Shown here: positions 28,818 to 38,556 of the stretch, one piece after another
How the letters are laid out: every line of letters begins with the position of its first letter
How positions within the stretch are numbered: position 1 is the first letter of the stretch
Assembly (NCBI GenBank): GCA_900074725.1
Contig: LT598457.1
Span: 1,426,001-1,490,000 of the forward strand
DNA from: Lachancea dasiensis
Lineage: Eukaryota; Ascomycota; Saccharomycetes; Saccharomycetales; Saccharomycetaceae
DNA: 64,000 nt
Direction: 5' to 3'
Translations under genes and position numbers: made by a program
The notes under the pieces: generated by a model
Databases searched by the model: none
What the model was told of the DNA's origin: nothing
The model's input: the letters and a program-made list of their open reading frames with translations, nothing else

Positions 28818-30626
28818 ATGGCGAGCGTTGCAGAGGACCTGTTTCGTGAGAAACCCGTTGCGGAGGTGCGCGACTACAACTTGCACCTGGCCCAAGATAT
28901 CGCTCGCGCCAACGACAATTTTGAGCGGGAACTCAGCCATCGCTACACCGATATTCTGGCAATCACCGATAGCGTCGAAGAGCTCTTGAGGCGGTCGCGC
29001 GAAGTGGACGCCAGCTTGATGGATTTATGCTTCAACGACTCCTCATACAAGTTAGAACCTGTTGCAGACCCTAATCGCGAAACCCGGGATGCAATTGACC
29101 TGAGCAGAGGGCACTCCAGCCCGGCTTCGGACCACTTGCAGGATGCCAAATACGCCTTAGCAGTTGCGCAATGGACTTTAGCAGTAAAAAGTTTCCTCGG
29201 GGATCCAGCTGCACCCAAGAACTTTGACCCTCTGCTTTCCAGCTTCGAAAGTATCCGTGGTTTTCCGCACGCGTCCCGCTACGACTCTACGATTTCAGCC
29301 AACTGTCAGTTACTACAGGCAGCCGTGCTCGAACATAAAATGTCGTTCTCAGCGCTCCAATGGGTTAAGCTCTATCACTTGTTCCACGCCCACGCGGGTT
29401 CGCAGGTATTCGTTTTCGATGGAATTGATACGGTGAGCCAGTTGGTATGCGACTTTCTGCTGCGAAACGAGGACGTGCTGCGGAACTCTCAAATGGATCC
29501 CGAGGTGCAAGTGTTCCTAAAGGCGCCCGTGTTCAAGTCAAAGTCCATTGAAAGTCTGTTAAAAAATGTTGAGTTTCAGTTTGAACGCTACTACGCTGCA
29601 TGTGAAAGAACCTCGACGCAGCCCACCTCTTTGAACCTCTACAGTTTTTGCGCCGGTGATTCTGTAGCCAGTTTTGTTCAAGATGTAGATTGGTTTTGTC
29701 ATGGTATAAAGGATGAACAGGACCGTAAACTAGACAATCTGTTGGTGTCCGTTTCACAGCTGATCCAAAGACTGCAACACTATGGTGCAGAAACAACAAC
29801 TGTCGATGACATCAAAAATCGGTTGATCCAAAATTTGGAGCAGCGGCTACAACAAGTTACCAGGGAGAGGGCGCAAGGCATGGTAAGTACAGAGACTACT
29901 TCAGATGTAGCTGTGGGGTTCGTGCAGCGAGAAGTGACGGAGAAGCGAATGCCTCATGGTGAAGTACAAGAGAACAACATTGTCCAAGAAGAACCAGAAT
30001 CCGAAGAACCAGAATCCGAAGAACCAGAGAAACCGGAAGTACCAGAGAACAACATTGTCCAAGAAGAACCAGAATCGGAAGAACCAAAGAAATCGGACGA
30101 ACCAGAATCGGACGAACCAGGTTCGGAAGAGAAGAGCCCTAATAAAGAAGAAACAGGCGATGATAGTATACAAGGACGAGCGGAAGAGCCCAATAGCGCT
30201 CAAGGAGTTTCTACTCGTGTGGAAGCTGTGCAGAAGACAATTGTTGAGCAGGAGAGCTCTCAAGCATTAGTCGAACGAAAGGAAGAGGAGGACAATGCGC
30301 TCAAAGAACGCCATGAGCAACCAACCGCGGGGCCCGAAAAAACCCAAATTGTCGCCCAACAAAATACCGACCAAAAGCAGTTTGTCACAGAACCCCAAAA
30401 CGAACACCACGCTGGCAGCCATCAAACAATGGAACCCAGCACTTTGTCTACCTCCATGTCTCATTCGACCAACCAAGACGATCCAAACCCTCCACTCAAA
30501 GAGGAGAACACTCCCGCCAGCGAGCCTTCCACTAGAGGCCTCGTGGCAGGTGCTGTTGAAGCCATGACTTTCGCAAGCTTCGTCGCCTATGTAGAGCAGC
30601 ACACGGCGAGAATCAAAGCGCTATAG
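28818..30626 (+). CDS. COG1: COG complex subunit Cog1, enlarged by an acidic insert
   Basis: Cog1 is a subunit of lobe A of the Golgi tethering complex COG, needed for retrograde traffic. The 602 residues compare with 417 in S. cerevisiae (YGL223C). The N-terminal vesicle-tethering helix region is clear: AEDLFREKPVAEVRDYNLHL (about 5-24) and DILAITDSVEELLRRSREVDASL (about 45-67). The body runs helical to about 355. Residues about 380-560 are an acidic, Glu/Pro/Ser/Gln-rich insert with a 25-residue tandem duplication (EVQENNIVQEEPESEE and EVPENNIVQEEPESEE). A final helix, AVEAMTFASFVAYVEQHTARI, probably returns to the conserved C-terminus. Start ATG 28818. Identification rests on synteny with EDC1 and SDT1 plus the N-terminal pattern. 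Confidence 0.87.
   Translation: MASVAEDLFREKPVAEVRDYNLHLAQDIARANDNFERELSHRYTDILAITDSVEELLRRSREVDASLMDLCFNDSSYKLEPVADPNRETRDAIDLSRGHSSPASDHLQDAKYALAVAQWTLAVKSFLGDPAAPKNFDPLLSSFESIRGFPHASRYDSTISANCQLLQAAVLEHKMSFSALQWVKLYHLFHAHAGSQVFVFDGIDTVSQLVCDFLLRNEDVLRNSQMDPEVQVFLKAPVFKSKSIESLLKNVEFQFERYYAACERTSTQPTSLNLYSFCAGDSVASFVQDVDWFCHGIKDEQDRKLDNLLVSVSQLIQRLQHYGAETTTVDDIKNRLIQNLEQRLQQVTRERAQGMVSTETTSDVAVGFVQREVTEKRMPHGEVQENNIVQEEPESEEPESEEPEKPEVPENNIVQEEPESEEPKKSDEPESDEPGSEEKSPNKEETGDDSIQGRAEEPNSAQGVSTRVEAVQKTIVEQESSQALVERKEEEDNALKERHEQPTAGPEKTQIVAQQNTDQKQFVTEPQNEHHAGSHQTMEPSTLSTSMSHSTNQDDPNPPLKEENTPASEPSTRGLVAGAVEAMTFASFVAYVEQHTARIKAL
29961..30110 (+). repeat. 75-bp tandem duplication in COG1
   Basis: A 75-nt unit starting GAAGTACAAGAGAACAACAT is repeated at 30036 with few changes, and each copy contains shorter CCAGAATCCGAAGAA repeats. 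The unit is a multiple of three, so the frame is kept and 25 residues are duplicated. Confidence 0.85.
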
Positions 30627-30657
30627 CCCTTCTTCAACCTTCAAGAACGTTCAAAAC

Positions 30658-30710
30658 TGACTCACTGACGCTGACCGTTCGAACTTGATCTCTTCCTACG
30701 ATCTGAGTCA
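30658..30710 (+). promoter_or_regulatory. Paired Gcn4-type sites upstream of SDT1
   Basis: TGACTCA at 30658-30664 and TGAGTCA at 30704-30710 are both perfect Gcn4/AP-1 heptamers, 46 bp apart. They lie 119-225 bp before the two candidate SDT1 starts, just ahead of a TATATCC element. This suggests amino-acid or purine starvation control, which is untested. Confidence 0.5.
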
Positions 30711-30780
30711 ACTATATCCTCTTCCGTCCTTTATGGGTAAATGCGTGGATGCATTAACTCGACATGTGGCAAAGGTATAA

Positions 30781-31737
<957 letters not shown>

Positions 31738-31767
31738 TGGCGGCAGATGGCTGTGTGGAACAAAAGT

Positions 31768-32985
31768 TCATCTATTTAGAAACAGGTTTATGTAGCTCTT
31801 TAAAACAATAAGCTCTAAGTTGTTGCCGTCCTCACAGAAGTCATGTATTTGATTCTTGAAGTGCAAGGTAATATCATTCCTGCCGAAGGGAAGTTTGTCC
31901 GTTCCCAAAATAAACAAAATGAAGTAAAGCAGCTTCCGGTACTCTTTCGAGTTGAGAAGCTCGTGAAATTTCTCCGCAAACACTTGCTGTCCGGCATTCG
32001 GATGTAATGCTTCCAAGAGCGGTCCGTGTATTTCTGGGATCTGCCGTGCAACTCGAAGGTGTAGCATGTACTCATCGTTCTCGACAAGTTGCAAATAAGT
32101 CCTCAGAAAGTGGTCTTCACATAGTTGGCCATATACCTTGGAACACCACATGGAATTACACTCTGCAGAGTCGTAGATGTTTCTATCCAGAATGTAGCGG
32201 ATAAACGTTTTGGTAAAACCACTGCTGTCCACATAATGTTCCAGCTGCTGGCACATCCAGCTTACCGATTCCAGGTAATTCATACGATCAAACATCGTTA
32301 CACTTATTTTTTCGGCAGTTTCAGGCATAAAGCTAGTAGGGACGCCGATGGAAACGAGAAATTCTTTTAACGACGGTTGAGGGAGGTGGCCATGAGGATT
32401 CAAAAACTGTTCCCACGGATCACAGTCCTTACCTTGAGAGTCTTCTGTCATGAAATGCCAGTCTTCGTATTGATGGTAATTGTTTTCCCTCAGCACCATC
32501 TCCAAATAAGCCCTTGGAACTTTATGCGCCAATTTTGATTGCAATTCGCGGAGAGAGTTCTGGTCATTGACTCTTTTTGGTTGCTGTGAAAGTGAATCCG
32601 TCGTCTTGGACACTTCCTCGAACTTTTGCAGTCTCGGAAGAAGCTCATCGTCGAATCTGTGTCCTTTATGGAACTCAACGAAGTCAATGCGCGCCGGTCT
32701 GCTCGGTTTCAGCTCGGGAGCAGCACTATCAGAAATGCCTAGATCAGCTAGAGGGTTGAAGGAGTCTGTAGATCCTTCCTCGGATGATTCTGACAAGGAA
32801 GCATTGTCGCGAAATAGTTCATTTCGACCACTTAAAGATGCTACGTCCGAATCCTGTGAATCACCCACAAAATCTTGATCACGATTGTGCTGGGCATCCA
32901 GCGCCTCTATCGAAGATGCGGCTGATACGTAATTAGAAGAATCTGTTACACTATCACTGTCATTGGTTTGCGAAGCTGTGTCCAT
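31768..32985 (-). CDS. KRE29: Smc5-Smc6 complex subunit Kre29 (Nse6-like)
   Basis: Kre29 with Nse5 forms the loader/regulator subcomplex of Smc5-Smc6 in genome maintenance. The 405 residues compare with 464 in S. cerevisiae (YER038C). The first 150 are acidic, Ser/Asp-rich and disordered; the rest is helical and well conserved in style (RAYLEMVLRENNYHQYEDWHF, then LESVSWMCQQLEHYVDSSGF, and KEYRKLLYFILFILGTDKLP). There is no short catalytic motif to confirm it. Identification rests on position between SDT1/PHM8 and VRG4/HVG1, orientation, and the disordered-then-helical layout. ATG at 32985. It converges on SDT1 with a gap of 30 bp. Confidence 0.82.
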   Translation of the reverse strand: MDTASQTNDSDSVTDSSNYVSAASSIEALDAQHNRDQDFVGDSQDSDVASLSGRNELFRDNASLSESSEEGSTDSFNPLADLGISDSAAPELKPSRPARIDFVEFHKGHRFDDELLPRLQKFEEVSKTTDSLSQQPKRVNDQNSLRELQSKLAHKVPRAYLEMVLRENNYHQYEDWHFMTEDSQGKDCDPWEQFLNPHGHLPQPSLKEFLVSIGVPTSFMPETAEKISVTMFDRMNYLESVSWMCQQLEHYVDSSGFTKTFIRYILDRNIYDSAECNSMWCSKVYGQLCEDHFLRTYLQLVENDEYMLHLRVARQIPEIHGPLLEALHPNAGQQVFAEKFHELLNSKEYRKLLYFILFILGTDKLPFGRNDITLHFKNQIHDFCEDGNNLELIVLKSYINLFLNR

Positions 32986-33282
32986 CCGCAGTTGAAGGCT
33001 GCCGTTGTGTTAAGTACTTGAATATTATTTAAGTTCACTGAATATTTTCGACAATTTATGAGATATATGGTTTTAATCAATGATGAACTTTCTCAGTGGC
33101 TATAAGTTTATACAGTTCGCTAGACATGAACATCAGATCGGCGATACAAGTCGATAAACGATGGAACGCAACTTGGTAGGGACAATTATAGGGAAGTTTG
33201 ACCAACGTGAGCAATTCATGCTGCTGAGTCAGGTTCACTATAACTCTCAAAAACCAAAGCTAAAGTCAGCATCTTGTTCAAA
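32986..33282. other. KRE29 upstream / VRG4 3' flank
   Basis: This is about 297 bp of AT-rich sequence. It contains one TGAGTCA (33225-33231) close to the VRG4 stop. No gene is present. Confidence 0.45.
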
Positions 33283-34269
33283 TTAAGCCTTTGGAGGCTG
33301 TGGTTGTTGTTGCTTCTTTTGCTTAGCGACAACGTAAATCAGGCCAGCCATGAAGCCCAAGAAAATCGAGAAGATCGACAAGAAGTTCTTTGGAGCATCG
33401 AAGAAGACCAATCCCGACAAAGCAATAGGTAGTTTGTTGAGAGCACCGACCATGGAATATGTTGTCGATGAGGTCACTCTGACACACCATCCGGAACAGT
33501 ACGAGATACCAACAGAGGCCACACCGGAAATGATCAGAGCGGTGATAAATTCGTTGGTGAAAGTGGTGCTCAAATTGGCGTAGGACCAGTCTTCCAAGAT
33601 AAAGGAAGAAACTAAAAGAACAGGCAAAGCCAAAATATTGTTGTAGAACATTGTGTCGTAGTCCTTGAAGTTGGTCAACTTAATTCTCTTACGCATGATT
33701 AAAACAAATAGAGCAGAGGCGATACAGTTGCTGAACATCCATAGGTAGCCGGCAGTGGCGCTTTGGGTTTCGATACCTTCCTTGGCAGACAGGGCTTGCT
33801 GGTCACCCAAAGTAGCAACGACGGAAGACAAAACCATCACCATGAAGGCCGATAGCTCCATGGCGGTGACTTTGCCACCAAAGAACAAAACCTCACCGTA
33901 AGCAATCAAAATGATGGTCAAGTTCTTGAAGATAGTGTAGATGGGGACTGCCAGGTGTTGCAGAGCCTTGGACGAGGTGTAGATCATGGCGACCAGCAAC
34001 AAGGAGATTGGGAACCAGTTCTTGACATCAGTCTTGTTGAGGGGGCGGAATTTGGCATAGCCCAAAGTTTTCAAAATGGTGAGGCACAGAGTACACACCA
34101 AAGCCTGCACGAACAACATCACGAAGTTCATGTTGAAATTTTGACCGTTCACCACAAATTTGTTGGTAACAGTCATCAAAATGGAGGAGCCGCAGTACGC
34201 CAAGATCGACACGGGACCCGAGTTGACAATGTGGGACAGTCCACCGGATTCAGTTCTCAGTTCGGACAT
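33283..34269 (-). CDS. VRG4: Golgi GDP-mannose transporter Vrg4
   Basis: Vrg4 imports GDP-mannose into the Golgi in exchange for GMP, feeding N- and O-mannan and sphingolipid mannosylation. The 328 residues compare with 337 in S. cerevisiae (YGL225W; the duplicate HVG1 is YER039C). About ten membrane helices are evident (for example [20 protein letters not shown] and FMNFVMLF-type stretches). The two substrate motifs are intact: FYNN near 206-209 and GALNK near 274-278. The C-terminal [13 protein letters not shown] tail is cytosolic and basic, suitable for COPI recycling. ATG at 34269. Codon bias is strong, fitting high expression. Confidence 0.97.
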   Translation of the reverse strand: MSELRTESGGLSHIVNSGPVSILAYCGSSILMTVTNKFVVNGQNFNMNFVMLFVQALVCTLCLTILKTLGYAKFRPLNKTDVKNWFPISLLLVAMIYTSSKALQHLAVPIYTIFKNLTIILIAYGEVLFFGGKVTAMELSAFMVMVLSSVVATLGDQQALSAKEGIETQSATAGYLWMFSNCIASALFVLIMRKRIKLTNFKDYDTMFYNNILALPVLLVSSFILEDWSYANLSTTFTNEFITALIISGVASVGISYCSGWCVRVTSSTTYSMVGALNKLPIALSGLVFFDAPKNFLSIFSIFLGFMAGLIYVVAKQKKQQQPQPPKA

Positions 34270-35323
34270 GGAATGTATTGTAATTCAGCAAAATTAGGCA
34301 GCAAACAAGCAAATAACGATTACTTCTCTTGATATGGGAAGTGCAACGCTATCAACCGGTAATAGACTGGTGGACTTCGGATCGAGATACCTACCGTAGA
34401 GTTATTTCTGAAAGAACGAACCTCAGTGGAAAGTAGCGCGTAGTTGGAGTCTTATGTTGTTGAGGAAGAACTTTTGGTGTTTGTATATGATGAAAACGTG
34501 GAAAACACGAACTTTATCCTGTCGTGTAGGGTAACAACCTGGCCTGGTGTCAACGGCGGTGGCTGACGGAGTGAGGAAGGATCCACGGTAAAAAGTGGTG
34601 AATGCCTAATGGTAGCGGCTGGTGGTAGTGACGTACACTGTATGTGGATCTTTGCGGTGGGCCTCCCAACAAGCTTCTTTCTGACTTTGTCGCTACAATA
34701 TCGGCTTGTACTCACCGCCTTCAACAGGTCAACCTCTTCGCGTATGTGGCCCTTGTTCGAAGGATAGCGTTGAGTGCTGTTCAATTTGCCTTTTTCGACG
34801 AGTCAATCGGCTTGGCTCGATCAACACCGTCCTTGGTCTTTCCTCTTATAGTCAATCCGCTGTGTGAACCTCTCCGTGTATCATAGCGGCTGTACACCAT
34901 TGTGCGCTCTAACTTCGCCACTCTCTTTCTTCCTAAAACAGCGCGCTCACTGTCCCGAGTGGTGTCCGACTCTAGTGCCTCCAGACACTGTGGAATTTTC
35001 CTGGCAACATGAAATCCTTCCAACGGCAATCGACCTCATACCGGCCACTGTTTGAGCATCTCCTGTATTGGAACACTTCAAAGCTGAGCCTATCTTTGAA
35101 ATCCGACTTCCCATTTTGCGCCAGTAACTAGAGGTGCAGCCTCAAATCCTGGCCCTTAAAGCCTACCTCCCTTACGGCAAGCAAACGAGTCATTTAAACT
35201 TGACCTTCGCTCTGTCCAATGATCACATTGGTGAGCTCCTGAGTTTTAGGCTAGTTGTTGGAAGATTGACTACCAGCTAGCGTTCGTTTATATAGATGGT
35301 GAACCTGGGCGGCTAACTAGTGG

Positions 35324-35367
35324 CAATATATATAAGTATATATAGGTATGAATATATATATATATAC
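35324..35367. repeat. TA-rich microsatellite
   Basis: Interrupted TA repeats with a purine break (TATATATAAGTATATATAGG) end in an (AT)7-like run. This is a candidate for length variation, and also a TATA-rich segment of the promoter. Confidence 0.8.
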
Positions 35368-35767
35368 AAAACACAAGTTCAAACGATCAAGACCAAACAC
35401 ACTACTACTTGACCCTTAGATCACATAGAACTTCAGACGCGAACGCCTTTCGGACAGTAGGAAGACACCCGTGTTTGTACAGGCTCTCGCACGCTCCCGA
35501 TGTTGAAAGTTCGAGCTTCGGGCGCTGGTGGTTGAGTGTTGTGATGATAAAGAGAGGCTTTGGAGTCAGTTCCAGGTTGAATGGTAGAGACACACAGGGC
35601 TGTTGTGGCAGTTTCAAGATTGAAGGGGAAATGCCTGGCCGTGAGAGGCCTGGCCGGGTGGGAGTCGGGCTTCCGTATAACAGGAATAGGGTTCTCATTT
35701 TAGAGAAGACTTGCTACCAACCAAGGGTCTTCTAGGGACGAGAGGAGGTTTAAGCAGGAGTTAATAT

Positions 35768-36006
35768 TTACAAGATGTCAGGGATGGCCAGACCAAGGAG
35801 AGCACAAGTATCCTCGTGCACGGTCTTCAGCTTGATGAGCTTGCATTTGGAACAGAATTTGGTAGAAAAGCGTAGGGTTTGAGGCTGTCACACAGGGAGT
35901 TCAGTTCCTGTATCACCTTAGAGTTGTTACTGACACGCAGACATTCAGGTTTTGGCTTAAGGCGGCTACATTCATAGGCGTTCCAAATGACATTGACTGT
36001 ATTCAT
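35768..36006 (-). pseudogene. Small Cys-containing gene with one frame slip
   Basis: On the minus strand an ATG at 36006 opens a frame (MNTVNVIWNAYECSRLKPK, then KVIQELNSLCDSLKPYAF) that stops at 35827. The sequence past the T4 run (about 35866-35870) is protein-like in another frame (STKFCSKCKLIKLKTVHED, then TCALLGLAIPDIL, stop at 35768). One more T in that run would make a single 79-residue protein with Cys pairs. In S. cerevisiae the small ORF YER039C-A (about 72 residues, unknown function) lies at the same place and strand between HVG1 and GLN3. Homology to it is inferred from position only. It may be a sequencing slip, a young pseudogene, or (least likely) programmed frameshifting. The two open pieces are what is seen; the joining is inference. 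Confidence 0.5.
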
Positions 36007-36088
36007 CGTCTGAAAATAATAATGTAAGGAAAACTTTTATGACAGTGCCAGAGAAAGCGCTTTCACGAAGACCTAAAGAGCCCCCGAT

Positions 36089-37651
36089 ATGTTCGAGATG
36101 CTTGGTGAAAACGGGCCGAGCAGTGGGGCAGGCTTCGATTCTATGCTGGAGATTTTACCTGAGGAAAATGACGTCAATTTAGGCGATGAGCTTATTATAC
36201 TGTCGTCCAACCACTCGGAGCCCGTACACACCAATCGGAATACAAAAGTGCAGCCGGCTCAGCCGCAGGCGGCTTCCGCTGTAGACATGGATCTACTATT
36301 CGCGCAACAGTCGCAGCCCGTGCCGATGGAAAACTTTCAAAACGGTGAGATTGCACAGCTTTGGGATTTCAACGTCGATGAGTTCATGATGACCCCGAGT
36401 CAGTCCAGCGATTCTGCAACCATCAGTGCGCCTAACAGCTATAACACAGAGTTCCATGTCAATATGGAGGGGCCCCTTGGCCCTGGCCCAGGTAGTGTAG
36501 AGACCGGAGGATTAGGATCTTCGTTCCACTCCCATATGGGAGGACAAAATAACAACAATTGGAGCCATCTTTTAGGAAACCCGTATCCGTCTGAAATCAA
36601 TTCACAGCAACTCTTCGCCTCGCCTAATGCATTTCGAGTCGAGGAACCTATACCAACCGCGCCTTTCCGGCCAACGCTGCCGACCAGGCGGTCATCTTCG
36701 CAGCTTTCGAAGGCTATTGGCGAGGATGGAAGCATTTCCTTGGCATCTCACAATACCGCCAATTCTATACGCAAAAACTCCATGACCAGGCCATTGTCTT
36801 CCACGTCGCTTTCCTCATATCGCCAAAATTCTTCTTCAGAGTTACCTCGAAAACCTCAAGTCGAATGCTTTAATTGTAAGACCACCAAAACACCATTATG
36901 GAGAAGAAATGCGGAAGGAAATACTATGTGTAATGCATGTGGTTTGTTTCAAAAATTGCATGGCACGATGCGTCCTTTATCATTGAAAAGCGATGTTATT
37001 CGGAAGCGGAATACCAAGAAGCGAGGTAAAAAAGCAGCCGCGCAGGAAACAAAAGATGTCTCAAAGGCTGGGAAAAAAGGTGATTCGAGCCAAGCTGAAC
37101 CTTCATCGCCTTCGTTACCCTTTGAAGTTCCAGCGACTAGCTCAGTCACAAGTTTCTCTGAAGTGGATATGGAATCTCGCTCAGCAGCTTCGGGTGCGAT
37201 TCTATCCAATACAAACCAGCAGCTGAGCTCCACGAGTTTATTGAGCCACAATTCTAAGCTAATGACTCCCGGGACACCTGTAATTCATAAAAAGTCCAGG
37301 AGATCCAGCAGCTCTAGTTCTGCGTCTAACTCTAGCAATCGTTCGTCATCATCAAGAACCATGGTGCCGATTTTACCCAAGCCATCGCCAGGCGCAAATC
37401 AACGAAATCAATATCAACTACTCAATGGCTTCCCTAGCAGTGCTTCCAACAGTGCAGCTTCGTCTCCAAGGGTCTCCCACTCTCCTCGACCGCCGCCAGC
37501 GCAAAGTCCCCTGCCGTTAGTCAACGGACACACTGTATCTTCTTCAGGAGGCGGGGCTGGGATCGCAATAACACGCCGCAAGCCTTCTAGGCCCGGATCT
37601 TCATCGTTTGTTGCAACATCTTTGCAGCTACAGCAACAACAACAGTTACAA

Positions 37652-37689
<38 letters not shown>

Positions 37690-38320
37690 TCATCATCATC
37701 AACAACAACTACAATTACAACAACAAGAACGACAACAACTACAATTACAACAACAGCAGCAACAACAACAACAGCAACAGCAACAACAACAACTGGGAAA
37801 CTCATCGGGCATCGTTGGTAGCTCTTCGTCAACGATTTCGGTCTCTTCAAGTTCCTGGAATGGCCCTTCCGCCATTGCAGCTTCTCCAAAAACGAGCTCA
37901 AAGTCACCCCGGTCACCATTTGATCTATTTTCTACGTCACAAGATCAGTCGAGACCAGCTTCACGAAAATCACACACGTCTCTGCTATCGCAGCAATTAC
38001 AACAGGCAAGTGTACCTCCACAATACCCACAACCGCCATCGCAGTCACAGACCCCCACATTACAGGGAAACACCTTCTCAAATTCAACTACTCCACAACC
38101 TACCTCAATAAAACGTTCTCCGGTTACCGCTTCTCCCAGGAATAGTTACATGGACTCTATACAGCAACAGCGCGGGCTCCATTCCGATGCGAGCCTGCGC
38201 AGACCGAGCACGCTCAGATCTGAATCCGTCAGCAATGCAGCTTCAAACCAATTTAATATAACCCCGAAGCATAAGGATGCTTCTCTGGACGATCTCGAGT
38301 GGCTTCGATTTGGACTTTAA
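36089..38320 (+). CDS. GLN3: GATA transcription activator Gln3
   Basis: Gln3 activates nitrogen-catabolite genes when good nitrogen is short; TORC1, Ure2 and Sit4 keep it cytoplasmic otherwise, so the Sit4-associated SAP gene in this window is a functional neighbour. The 743 residues compare with 730 in S. cerevisiae (YER040W). An N-terminal acidic activation block carries [13 protein letters not shown] (about 92-104). The single GATA zinc finger CFNC...CNAC lies at about 259-284, followed by a basic tail ([15 protein letters not shown]). Residues about 513-570 are a Gln/His tract. The C-terminus [12 protein letters not shown] fits a conserved acidic-hydrophobic end. ATG 36089. Confidence 0.96.
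37627..37797 (+). repeat. CAG/CAA tract encoding poly-Gln in GLN3
   Basis: A mixed CAG/CAA run with CAT and CTA interruptions encodes two Gln tracts separated by HHHH and [14 protein letters not shown]. The core block LQLQQQ occurs more than once, so part of the tract arose by local duplication. Confidence 0.9.
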
Positions 38321-38556
38321 ACGTATATATACTCACGGCGCACATTACTATAAGGTTTAGTTTAATTTACAAATTTTGAGCTTAAATACTCAGCTTCTTG
38401 GCCTCCATCAGGTCTAGCTACGATTGGTCATTAGTTTCATGAATTGTATACCTATCAAAACTATTAGTGCTGAATAACGGCCCGTTCACCTTTCTAAATG
38501 TCTTGCTTAATGAACGAAATATAAATGTCTACGCAGAATTTTAGCCCCCGTTAGAA

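Larger units (their letters stand above)
34270..36088. promoter_or_regulatory. Long divergent VRG4/GLN3 region
   Basis: The 1.8 kb hold the VRG4 promoter on the left, a TA-rich tract (35324-35367), an Ume6-type TAGCCGCC core on the minus strand at 35315-35308, and a small broken minus-strand gene at 35768-36006 (listed separately). An ATG-started 97-codon minus frame (35405-35698) overlaps a similar plus frame. It is Pro/Leu-rich with no known relative and is not called. Confidence 0.45.

Noticed and set aside
34452-34784. 110-codon minus frame upstream of VRG4
   Set aside because: Starts with TTG, low-complexity, inside promoter sequence.
35405-35698. ATG-started 97-codon minus frame left of the small broken gene
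   Set aside because: Overlaps a plus-strand frame of the same length and shows no recognisable motif; no support beyond being open.
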